Assembly (NCBI GenBank): GCA_964522105.1 | Contig: CAZFVA010000006.1 | Span: 62,001 to 126,000 of the forward strand | Direction: 5' to 3' | Length of the DNA: 64,000 bases | DNA from: JAGOFO01 sp964522105 | GTDB taxonomy: Bacteria > Myxococcota_A > UBA9042 > DTJE01 | Part shown: positions 44,567 to 52,530 of the stretch, one piece after another | Position numbering within the stretch: the first letter of the stretch is position 1 | Layout of the letters: every line of letters starts with the position of its first letter | Notes under the pieces: generated by a model | What the model saw: the letters and a program-made list of their open reading frames with translations, nothing else | What the model was told of the DNA's origin: nothing | Database searches by the model: none | Program-made: the position numbers and the translations under genes

Positions 44567-46702
44567 ATGACAGTACACCATAAGTCGCCGTTGTTTCTGC
44601 TGATTTCGTTGCTGTTTGTGTTCGTTGTCGGATGCGGCGGTGGCTCGGTGCCGTCCAATATAACCGTGTGTGATCCGGCGGCAGATGCATGCGGTGAAGA
44701 CTGCCTTTGTGTCGATACCGGCGCCATGCATTATGGGTGGGCGTGCGCCTGTCCAAACGACTGTGCGGCTTCCTGCGGGGACAATTCGTACTGCGTCGGC
44801 GGCGAGTGTCTGTGTGTTCCGAACTGTGAAGGTCGTATCTGCGGTGACGATGGTTGCGGCGGAAGCTGCGGCGCGGATTGCACCGAACCGAACACTTATT
44901 GCTCGGCAGCAGGGCTCTGTCAGCCAGCGTGTTCTGAAATGGCCTGCGGTGAAGATCACGGCGTCATTTGTGGCACATGTCCGGACCGCGAAGCGTGTAA
45001 TGAACTTCATCAGTGCGAAGATGCCTGCGGCGAAAAAGATTGTGGCGACAGCATGGGCATCAGTTGCGGCGTATGCCTTGGAGCCACTGAATATTGTTCG
45101 GAAGATGGTATGTGCGTTGATGCCTGTGATGGCATGGACTGCGGTACATCGCATGGGATTGTTTGCGGCACCTGTGATGAAGCCGAGTATTGTGATGAAG
45201 CCAGCGTCTGTCAGGATGCGTGCGGCGAAATGGAATGTGGCGAAAGTCACGGGGTCGCCTGCGGCACATGTCTTGGCGAGACTTCGTTCTGCAACGTTGA
45301 TCGGATGTGCATTGACGCCTGTGACGGTCTTGAATGCGGCGAGCGCTCGGAATTCAACTGTGGCGTCTGTGATGAAGGTGAATTCTGCAACGAAGAAAAT
45401 ATCTGCGAAGACCCCTGTCCGACCCGCGAATGTGGATCAGCCAGCGGAGTTGTGTGCGGTTCGTGCGACGCTTTTCCTGAATTCTGCAATGAATTCGGGA
45501 TGTGCGAAGACGCCTGCGCTGCCGTTGAATGTGGCACGGTTGGCGAGTTTGACTGTGGCTCGTGTGGCGGCGGAACAATGTATTGCGATCTTGGTGGAAA
45601 CTGCCAGGACGCGTGTGTCGGGCGTGACTGCGGGATGAACCTTGGAATTGACTGCGGGCTGTGCTCCGGTGGTACTGAAAAATGCACTGCCGAAGGCGCC
45701 TGCGTTGACGTCTGCGATGGGCGGGAGTGCGGCACGATTGAAGGGATTAATTGCGGAACGTGTGCCGGGACGACTGAATTCTGCACGGTCGGTGGTTTGT
45801 GTGATGACGCCTGCCTTAATCGGGAATGTGGCGAAAACCTTGGATACAACTGCGGAACATGTACCGTTGAAATGGAAATTTGTTCGGCAGAAGGCACTTG
45901 TATTGACGCTTGTGACGGCATGGCCTGTGGTGAAAATCTTGGCGTTTTCTGCGGAACCTGTGATCAGGGTGAGACGTGTATTAACGGTGTTTGCGACGCG
46001 GTAGTCACTGAGTGGATTCCGATAGCTTTCGGAACGTTCTCGATGGGCCTTGATTCCGGCGCGACAACTATACAACCAGCCCATTCTGTTGATGTTGATC
46101 CGTTCAGCATTACGATGACTGAAATTACTGTCGGGCAGTTCAAGGCGTGCGTTGACGCCGGCGTCTGCACTGGTCCTGGCGGGGCCGCATGTACCTATAA
46201 TCTTGCGTCCAGCGACGATTTACCGATGAACTGTGTTTCATGGACTGATGCCTGGACATTCTGTGACTGGGTTGGCGGCAGGCTTCCGTCGGAAGCCGAG
46301 TGGGAGTTCGCGGCGTCCAGCAGGGGCACAAAGAAACCTTATCCGTGGGGCGCAGCTGCTCCATCGTGCAGCCTGGTTGTCATGAATGAAGGCAGCGGTG
46401 AATGCAGCGGTCTGGCCCCGATGGCCGTATGTTCAAAGGCTTCTGGCAACACCGTTCAGGGACTTTGTGACATGTCTGGAAATGTTGCCGAGTGGGTGTC
46501 TGATGATTGGCATGACAACTATGTCGGGGCTCCGGAAGACAGTATGTCATGGGATGACCTGGTTACCGACCTGCGTGTAATCCGTGGTGGTAGTTACAGT
46601 AACGGTGCGTCCGTAATGACCGTGACCGCCAGAACTATGGGTCAGATAGACGGCAGTGCCACCTGGGCCGGTTTCCGCTGCGCGATGGACGGTGGAATCT
46701 GA
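44567..46702 (+). CDS. Cysteine-repeat SUMF1 lipoprotein
   Basis: The 711-residue lipoprotein has lipobox VVGC (Cys23). Residues of about 118-475 are eleven tandem repeats of 31-33 residues, each with six cysteines in the pattern C-x3-C-x4-C-G-x6-C-G-x-C-x(5-6)-C. A SUMF1/FGE-like domain follows from about residue 483 (WIPIAFGTFSMG, GGRLPSEAEWEFAAS, PWGAAAPSC, MSGNVAEWV, IRGGSYS). The copper-site cysteines of active FGE are absent. The repeats look like a disulfide-locked stalk displaying the SUMF1 head. The ATG at 44567 is preceded by GGGGG. The stop codon overlaps the ATG of the ZIP gene (TGATG). Confidence 0.85.
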   Translation: MTVHHKSPLFLLISLLFVFVVGCGGGSVPSNITVCDPAADACGEDCLCVDTGAMHYGWACACPNDCAASCGDNSYCVGGECLCVPNCEGRICGDDGCGGSCGADCTEPNTYCSAAGLCQPACSEMACGEDHGVICGTCPDREACNELHQCEDACGEKDCGDSMGISCGVCLGATEYCSEDGMCVDACDGMDCGTSHGIVCGTCDEAEYCDEASVCQDACGEMECGESHGVACGTCLGETSFCNVDRMCIDACDGLECGERSEFNCGVCDEGEFCNEENICEDPCPTRECGSASGVVCGSCDAFPEFCNEFGMCEDACAAVECGTVGEFDCGSCGGGTMYCDLGGNCQDACVGRDCGMNLGIDCGLCSGGTEKCTAEGACVDVCDGRECGTIEGINCGTCAGTTEFCTVGGLCDDACLNRECGENLGYNCGTCTVEMEICSAEGTCIDACDGMACGENLGVFCGTCDQGETCINGVCDAVVTEWIPIAFGTFSMGLDSGATTIQPAHSVDVDPFSITMTEITVGQFKACVDAGVCTGPGGAACTYNLASSDDLPMNCVSWTDAWTFCDWVGGRLPSEAEWEFAASSRGTKKPYPWGAAAPSCSLVVMNEGSGECSGLAPMAVCSKASGNTVQGLCDMSGNVAEWVSDDWHDNYVGAPEDSMSWDDLVTDLRVIRGGSYSNGASVMTVTARTMGQIDGSATWAGFRCAMDGGI
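44918..45991 (+). repeat. Eleven tandem ~33-codon cysteine repeats
   Basis: Repeat units begin at residues 118, 150, 183, 215, 248, 280, 313, 346, 379, 412 and 445 of the encoded protein, with lengths of 31-33. The DNA is diverged between copies while the six Cys positions are constant, so the array is old and under selection. Confidence 0.85.
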
Positions 46703-47463
46703 TGCCCGTTTTTCTTGCCGGTTTTCTTGCCAGTCTTGCCGCCGGTCTTGCGACCGGGGTGGGCGCGCTTCCTGCCATTTTTGCCAGAAATATAACTAAA
46801 CCGACGCAGAACATACTTCTTGGGTTCGGCGCAGGCGTCATGCTGGCTGCGACCTCGTTTTCGCTGATTATTCCAGCGCTTGATGCGGGCGGTGGCAAGT
46901 TGTCTGCCGCGTTCATTGTGGCGGGTGGAATATTGCTTGGCGGCCTGTTCCTGTGGACGGCTGACCGCCTGCTTCCGCATGAACATTTTATTACCGGCCC
47001 CGAGGGATCAGATCCTAAACGGTTGCGCCGCATATGGCTGTTCGTCATCGCAATTATCATTCATAACTTCCCGGAAGGATTGGCGGTTGGCGTTGGCTTC
47101 GGCGGCGGCAACTTCAATGACGGTCTGACGCTGGCAATCGGTATCGGTATTCAGAATATGCCGGAAGGGCTGGTCGTTGCCCTTGCGCTGATGAGCGAAA
47201 AGTACTCAGTTGGGAAGGCGTTACTGATTTCATTGTTGTCGGGCCTGGTCGAGCCGATTGGCGGAGCACTTGGCGCCGGTCTGATTTCAATATTCGGGCA
47301 GCTTCTGCCCTGGGGCCTGGCCTTTGCCGCCGGTGCCATGCTGTATGTTGTAAGTGATGAAATCATTCCGGAAATTCAAAACCCCCGCAAAATCGCCCGC
47401 GCCACGTTCGGCCTGATGGTCGGCTTTGTTGTAATGATGATGCTTGACGTGACGCTGGGCTAG
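46702..47463 (+). CDS. ZIP-family metal transporter
   Basis: The 253-residue protein has eight predicted membrane helices and the ZIP signatures HNFPEGLAVGVGF in helix 4 and QNMPEGLVVALAL in helix 5, which form the binuclear metal-transport site. It resembles the ZupT/GufA branch, which brings zinc or other divalent metals into the cytoplasm. It starts within the stop codon of the cysteine-repeat lipoprotein, so it is likely translated by coupling with it. Confidence 0.9.
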   Translation: MPVFLAGFLASLAAGLATGVGALPAIFARNITKPTQNILLGFGAGVMLAATSFSLIIPALDAGGGKLSAAFIVAGGILLGGLFLWTADRLLPHEHFITGPEGSDPKRLRRIWLFVIAIIIHNFPEGLAVGVGFGGGNFNDGLTLAIGIGIQNMPEGLVVALALMSEKYSVGKALLISLLSGLVEPIGGALGAGLISIFGQLLPWGLAFAAGAMLYVVSDEIIPEIQNPRKIARATFGLMVGFVVMMMLDVTLG

Positions 47464-47546
47464 GCTTCCCGGGTCATGCGGTATGTATCTGCTTATTATC
47501 ACTGATATTTGGCCCTGATTGGGTGTTTCACCCCGCTAAACTGAGC

Positions 47547-47552
47547 TACAAT
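47547..47552 (+). promoter_or_regulatory. Candidate -10 for the EF-hand membrane protein gene
   Basis: TACAAT lies 34 nt before the ATG. The best -35 (GTTTCA) is weak and is separated by 16 nt. Confidence 0.35.
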
Positions 47553-47586
47553 TCACACAAGTCGTTTTTATGCTGCGGGGCCAGTT

Positions 47587-49851
47587 ATGAAAAAGTTCGC
47601 CGTGATTCCCGGTCTTCCCGGACTTAACAAGGACCTGCACCCCTGGTCATTTCTGAAGATTGGTGGCTTCAACCAGGTTCAAATTGAAAACGGAGAAGAT
47701 TTAAAGCATCTTGGCGAGCTTGATCAGAAGCTGTGGAGTGCGCTTTCATGCCCGACAAAGGGGCTTGAATTTGATGACGCCACGCTGAACTTTCTGGATA
47801 CCGACAAGGATGGCCGGATAAGAGTCAATGAAGTCTGCGCCGCCGTTGACTGGGTCTGCAGGTGCCTGAAGGATCCGGGCGTCATTATCGCCGGGTCGGA
47901 TGCGCTGCGGTTGGCTGCGCTTGATGATACCAAGCCCGAAGGCGCCCGGTTGCTTGCATCGGCAAAGCACATTCTTGTCTGTCTGGGGAAGGCTGACGCT
48001 GACTCAATCTCCTTGGCGGACTCTCTTAATACTGTTGGCATTTTTGGTGAATCCGAGTTCAACGGTGACGGTGTTCTGCCGCCAGGCGCGGCCGGTGATG
48101 AAGCCACAGGCGCGATAGTGTCTGAAATCATGGCCTGTGTCGGTGACGTCCCGGATCGCAGCGGCAAGACTGGAGTTGACCAGGCAAAGGTTGATCTGTT
48201 CTTTGACAACGCAGTCGCTTTGACCGACTGGGCGTCGAAGCCGGAAGGTGACCCGTCAATTCTGGTACTTGGTGACGCCACTGTTGATGCCTGTGGCAAG
48301 TTTGCAGCCGTCAGGGCAAAGATTGATGATTACTTTGCGCGATGCAGGCTGGCCGCCTTTGACAAGCGTTCGATCGCGGCGTTGAATCGCGAAGAAAAGG
48401 ACTATCTGGTTATTGCCGCAAAAGACCTGACAATCACCGACGCAGAAATCGCGGCGTTGCCGTTGTCAGTGATTGAAGCGGGCAGGGCTCTGCCGCTGGC
48501 TGATGGCTTGAATCCTGCATGGATTCAAAAGATTACAGCCTTCCGCAATGACGTTGTTGTTCCGCTGCAGGGGGCGGCCGGGGCGAATTCAATAACTCAG
48601 GCACAGTGGGAATCAATTGCCGGGAAGTTCGCGGCGTACGAGGCCTGGATGGCCGCAAAGCCGGCTACCGAATTTATTGGCGCGCTTGAAGCTCTTGGTG
48701 TGGACCGTCTGGGCCAACTTGTCGGCGGCGATTCGCGTCAAAGAATCACCGCTTTGATTGCGCAGGACAAGGCGGTTGAAGCAGAAGCTGTCGCCATAGC
48801 TGAAGTAGAAAAACTGCTTCGCTACAATAAGTATCTGTACAGATTGCTTAATAATTTCGTCTCGTTCCGTGAATTCTACATGCGTCGCGAAAAGGCCGTC
48901 TTTCAGGCGGGAACTTTGTACCTTGATAACCGCAGTTGCGACCTGTGCATCCGTGTTCACGACATGGGCAGGCACCTTATGATGGCTGGTTCCAGTCGTA
49001 TGTACCTGGTCTATTGCGATTGCAGGCGGCCATCAGGCGAAACGATGACTATCGCGGCGGCCGTGACCGGCGGCGATTCCGACGACCTGATTGTCGGGCG
49101 CAACGGAGTCTTTTATGACAGGCAGAACCGTGACTGGGACGCCACAATCGTCAAGATTATTGAAAATCCGATAAGCGTCAGGCAGGCGTTCTGGTCACCA
49201 TACAAAAGGCTGCAGCGTTTCATCGAAGAGCAGGTTGCCAAGCGGGCGGCCGCCGGTGACGCGGAATCGACCAAAAAACTTCAGACAGCGGCGACAGATA
49301 CGCAGGCTGTGGCTGGTGGCGCAAAGCCACCTGAAGCCAAGTCGAAGTTCGATATCGGCGTCGTCGCGGCCCTCGGTGTCGCGGTCGGTGGTCTGACTGC
49401 GGCGTTCGGCGTAATCATGCAGGCGTTCTTCGGGCTTGGAATATGGCTTCCGCTAGGTCTGGTCGGGGTGCTGCTGCTGATATCCGGGCCGTCCATGTTC
49501 ATTGCATCGTTGAAGCTTCGTCAGCGCAATCTTGGGCCGCTGCTTGATGCAAATGGCTGGGCTATTAACGCCAAGGCAAAGGTAAATCTTGTGTTCGGGG
49601 CAGGTTTGACCGGCGTCGCCACATTGCCCCCCGGTTCGACCTGCGGCATGACCGACCCGTACGCCGCAAAGAAGCGCGTCGTGTGGCCGTGGATTGTGCT
49701 TGCTGTCTTGATTGCGGCGGCCCTTGTAGTCTGGTCAAAAGGCTTCGTGAATGACTACCTGCCGTTGAACCTGCAGTGCAGCCCGACCCCGAAGGTCGAA
49801 GTTGTGGCAGCCCCGGCGCCTGCGCCTGCACCTGCACCTGCCACAAAGTAA
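47587..49851 (+). CDS. Unrecognised EF-hand-containing membrane protein
   Basis: I do not recognise this 754-residue protein as a named family. Visible features are a conserved-looking opening with GLPGLNKDLHPWSF, a canonical EF-hand loop DTDKDGRIRVNE at residues 71-82, and a long alpha-rich central region. About residues 415-555 hold an aromatic/Cys region (CDLCIRVHDMGRHLMM, MYLVYCDCRRP). Two adjacent membrane helices sit near residues 600-655, a third near 705-725, and the tail is Ala-Pro repeats. No signal peptide is obvious, so the large N-terminal part is probably cytoplasmic. ATG 47587 is the likely start. Confidence 0.6.
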   Translation: MKKFAVIPGLPGLNKDLHPWSFLKIGGFNQVQIENGEDLKHLGELDQKLWSALSCPTKGLEFDDATLNFLDTDKDGRIRVNEVCAAVDWVCRCLKDPGVIIAGSDALRLAALDDTKPEGARLLASAKHILVCLGKADADSISLADSLNTVGIFGESEFNGDGVLPPGAAGDEATGAIVSEIMACVGDVPDRSGKTGVDQAKVDLFFDNAVALTDWASKPEGDPSILVLGDATVDACGKFAAVRAKIDDYFARCRLAAFDKRSIAALNREEKDYLVIAAKDLTITDAEIAALPLSVIEAGRALPLADGLNPAWIQKITAFRNDVVVPLQGAAGANSITQAQWESIAGKFAAYEAWMAAKPATEFIGALEALGVDRLGQLVGGDSRQRITALIAQDKAVEAEAVAIAEVEKLLRYNKYLYRLLNNFVSFREFYMRREKAVFQAGTLYLDNRSCDLCIRVHDMGRHLMMAGSSRMYLVYCDCRRPSGETMTIAAAVTGGDSDDLIVGRNGVFYDRQNRDWDATIVKIIENPISVRQAFWSPYKRLQRFIEEQVAKRAAAGDAESTKKLQTAATDTQAVAGGAKPPEAKSKFDIGVVAALGVAVGGLTAAFGVIMQAFFGLGIWLPLGLVGVLLLISGPSMFIASLKLRQRNLGPLLDANGWAINAKAKVNLVFGAGLTGVATLPPGSTCGMTDPYAAKKRVVWPWIVLAVLIAAALVVWSKGFVNDYLPLNLQCSPTPKVEVVAAPAPAPAPAPATK

Positions 49852-49979
49852 TCAGATTGCCTGTAAGTCATTTTTGACATGGCTTTCTTTCGGAAAATGT
49901 AATTTTGTATCAATGTAATGCTTTGAAGTCATGCGGTAATCTCGGGATTTCGCGTTTTGAACATTGGTGACTGATCAAA

Positions 49980-50282
49980 CTACTTCGGATGAATCGCTAT
50001 TGTCAGTCCAAGCGGGGATAGGATTGATTTCAGTGTTTCCAGGGTCGGGTTTCCGTTGCCTGTAAGCATTCTGTGCAGGTGCTGGCGGTTCAATCCCGAT
50101 GTCTGCGCCAGCCGCGCAATGCCACCGTTAGCATCAACAACGGTACGCAGGGCCACCAGGAAGGCCGCGATATCCCCATCCTTGATATATTCTTCAAGAG
50201 CTACGGATAGATAGACGGCCGCCTTGCCATTGTCCGACATCTCGCCAGTCATGTACTCCCGAAACGTTCTGTTCTTGTTCAT
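49980..50282 (-). CDS. HTH antitoxin of a HigB/Gp49-type TA pair
   Basis: The 100-residue protein has a C-terminal helix-turn-helix of the HI1420-type addiction-module antidote (GGIARLAQTSGLNRQHLHRML and NPTLETLKSILSPLGL). The N-terminal acidic part probably neutralises the toxin. It starts 4 bp inside the end of the toxin gene (ATGA overlap), so the toxin is translated first, as in higBA-type modules. Confidence 0.85.
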   Translation of the reverse strand: MNKNRTFREYMTGEMSDNGKAAVYLSVALEEYIKDGDIAAFLVALRTVVDANGGIARLAQTSGLNRQHLHRMLTGNGNPTLETLKSILSPLGLTIAIHPK

Positions 50283-50638
50283 TCCTTTCCCTCCAGATAA
50301 AGGCTGAAACGCAAGTGAGCCTCAAAAATGTCTTTCATCTGGCTTCGCTTGTCGCCGCCACCCAACAACAGAACCCGGTTTCCAAGCAATCCACAGTAGA
50401 CCCGGTATCCCGACCCGAAATGCAACCGGAGTTCGATCAGCCCTGGCCCCAGAACCTTGAAGTCGCCGAAGTTGCCCGATTCGACTCGGTCCAATCTGGC
50501 AATTATCCGGTATCTGGTTTTCAGGTCCCTGAATGATTCAAGCCAAGACGTGAAAGGCTCGTTACCCCCGGCATCGGCGTACAATTCAAGGGTAACTGGC
50601 CCTTCATTCTGAAGCTGATTGTAGCTTTTGTGCGACAT
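50279..50638 (-). CDS. RelE/ParE-superfamily toxin, Gp49/HI1419-like
   Basis: The 119-residue protein has the Gp49-like toxin core: FTSWLESFRDLKTRYRI, RLDRVESGNFGDFK, then GLIELRLHFGSGYRVYCGL and VLLLGGGDKRSQ. Related proteins cleave mRNA on the ribosome. It is paired with the downstream HTH antitoxin, whose start overlaps by 4 bp. The start is ATG 50638. Confidence 0.87.
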   Translation of the reverse strand: MSHKSYNQLQNEGPVTLELYADAGGNEPFTSWLESFRDLKTRYRIIARLDRVESGNFGDFKVLGPGLIELRLHFGSGYRVYCGLLGNRVLLLGGGDKRSQMKDIFEAHLRFSLYLEGKE

Positions 50639-50696
50639 CGTTGCAACCCGAATCGTTTGGGGTTGGGCTGATATCGTTTATTGAAGTTGAGATGAC

Positions 50697-50984
50697 TCAG
50701 CGGTCAGGAACCATCTGGAGCCGAGCGAAGCGGTTACAAATTGTAACCAGTTGAAGATGCTGGCCGAGGATGAACCAGGCTTTGCCCCAGTCAGCAATTT
50801 CGGTCAGCATTTCAAGGTCCTGCCTTTCTGCTGGGTCGTTTTCAATGATGTGAGATTGCCGTCTGCATTCGGCAGCAAATCCGATCGCTCCTGGGTCTGA
50901 AACCCACAGTTGAACAAGCTTCAGACCTGCTGCCTTCAGTTTGCGGTTTTGAGTTCGTACGCCGGGCTTCATTTGTTGTTGCAT
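50697..50984 (-). CDS. DUF3018 (MazE-like) antitoxin without a cognate MazF
   Basis: The 95-residue protein fits the DUF3018 pattern: a basic start, LKAAGLKLVQLWVSD, then FAAECRRQSHII, and an acidic stretch ending in EIADW. Such proteins are antitoxins normally encoded upstream of a PemK/MazF toxin. Here the next gene on the strand, 58 bp away, is instead the Gp49-like toxin, and no MazF follows. About 25 C-terminal residues after the usual end are an extension. It may be an orphan, or part of a mixed three-gene module. Confidence 0.7.
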   Translation of the reverse strand: MQQQMKPGVRTQNRKLKAAGLKLVQLWVSDPGAIGFAAECRRQSHIIENDPAERQDLEMLTEIADWGKAWFILGQHLQLVTICNRFARLQMVPDR

Positions 50985-51047
50985 CCTGGCCCCTGGTTGC
51001 GTGATCTCAAAAAGCGGTGCGGGACCTCAGTCTAAGCCGCGTGGCCG

Positions 51048-52520
51048 TTACCCCACCAGCTTCGCGCCGGCGTCGGCCAGTGTGCGGAGCCAGGTCCAGT
51101 AGAGGCCACCGACCACGGTGGTCAGGGCCATGATGGTGATGATGGCAAGGCGAAGTTTTGTCGTGACGGGGGCTGTGGTGTCCACGCCGTCAGCAGGTTC
51201 TTTCAGGAACATCTCGCGGACAACGCGGACGTAATAGAACAGAGAAATCACCGAGTTCGCGACGGCAACCAGGACCAGCGCCATGTACCAGGGGCCGCCG
51301 AAGTGGATGACCGCGGCGAACAGATAGTACTTTCCGATGAAGCCAAGGAACGGCGGAAGGCCGGTCAGTGACAGCAGGAAAACAGTCAGTCCCACGGCCA
51401 GCAGCGGCGAACGGGCAGAAAGTCCCTTGAAACGCGCCAGGTCGTCGTCGCCGTCTTTATCAACCAGCGTCTGGACGCAGAAGAAGGCGCCCATGTTCAT
51501 GATCAGGTAGGCGCCAAGGTAGAACAGAAGCGCCCGAATTGATTCGTTTCCAGGTGCCGCAAAGACCATCAGAAGGTAACCGGCCTGACCGATTCCGGAG
51601 TACGCCAGCATGCGCTTGACGCTTGTCTGCGCCAGGGCCGCCACGTTGCCCCATGTCATCGTGACAGCAGCTACGCAACCGGCAATCAGCGGCCAGTAAA
51701 CGCCGGTCGCGCCGGTCGAAGCATTCACCGGGAAGACGACCAGGAACAGCCTGACCATCGCAGCGAATCCGATGGCCTTCGATGCGGTTGAAAGCAGGGC
51801 GATAAACGGTGTCGGTCCGCCTTCGTAGGCGTCGGGGGCCCATGCGTGGAACGGCGCGGCAGCGACCTTGTACAGGAAGCCCGCGAATATCAGCATCGTT
51901 ACAAGCAACATGGCGTCGGCGCGGGCGTTGCCAATTGTGCCGGCCGCCAGAACCTTCGCGATTGATTCAAACTGAAGGCCGCCGGTCATGCCGTATAGCA
52001 ACGATATGCCGAACAGCATCAGGGCCGAACAGACGGCGCCGAAAATCACATACTTTACGCCGGCTTCCGCTGAACGCTTGTTGCCGAAGTTCATCGCAAC
52101 GCACACATATGACGCAATCGAAAGCGACTCGATGCCGAGGTACAGCACCAGCACGTTCGAAGCCATCACCGTAAGTGCCGCGCCAAGATAGAAGAACATC
52201 AGCAGCACGACGAACTCGCCGTAGATACCGCGTCCGATCTCGGTCGTGCGGTGGGCAAACAGCAGCGTCAGAATCAGTCCGACCAGGACAAGGCCCCGGA
52301 AATAGACTGAAAAGGCGTCGGGCACCAGCATCGCTGCCGGACCGCCGTTCTTTGCGCCGACCAGACAGAGCGCTGCCAGGGCAAGTACGCCACCCGCAAG
52401 GCCCATGCCGGTGATTGTGCGGTGCGCGTCCGGTTTTACGCCCTGCACGAACAGCAGGACCAGCGCGAACAGCAGGATCACCCCTTCGGGAAGAAACCGT
52501 ATCAGATCAAATGATCCCAA
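51048..52520 (-). CDS. nuoN: NADH-quinone oxidoreductase subunit N
   Basis: The 490-residue, 14-helix antiporter-like subunit of complex I carries the proton-translocating core with the conserved lysine and glutamate positions of NuoN (for example YKVAAAPFHAWAPDAYEG). It is the last gene of the nuo operon. The start is a TTG at 52520 with SD GGGGGTG 4 nt upstream. It lies 10 bp after nuoM. Confidence 0.95.
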   Translation of the reverse strand: MGSFDLIRFLPEGVILLFALVLLFVQGVKPDAHRTITGMGLAGGVLALAALCLVGAKNGGPAAMLVPDAFSVYFRGLVLVGLILTLLFAHRTTEIGRGIYGEFVVLLMFFYLGAALTVMASNVLVLYLGIESLSIASYVCVAMNFGNKRSAEAGVKYVIFGAVCSALMLFGISLLYGMTGGLQFESIAKVLAAGTIGNARADAMLLVTMLIFAGFLYKVAAAPFHAWAPDAYEGGPTPFIALLSTASKAIGFAAMVRLFLVVFPVNASTGATGVYWPLIAGCVAAVTMTWGNVAALAQTSVKRMLAYSGIGQAGYLLMVFAAPGNESIRALLFYLGAYLIMNMGAFFCVQTLVDKDGDDDLARFKGLSARSPLLAVGLTVFLLSLTGLPPFLGFIGKYYLFAAVIHFGGPWYMALVLVAVANSVISLFYYVRVVREMFLKEPADGVDTTAPVTTKLRLAIITIMALTTVVGGLYWTWLRTLADAGAKLVG

Positions 52521-52530
52521 GGTTCACCCC

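Noticed and set aside
44342..46084. Several long minus-strand frames (302, 224 and 215 codons)
   Set aside because: They are shadows of the cysteine-repeat gene, whose regular repeats keep antisense frames open. None has a plausible domain.
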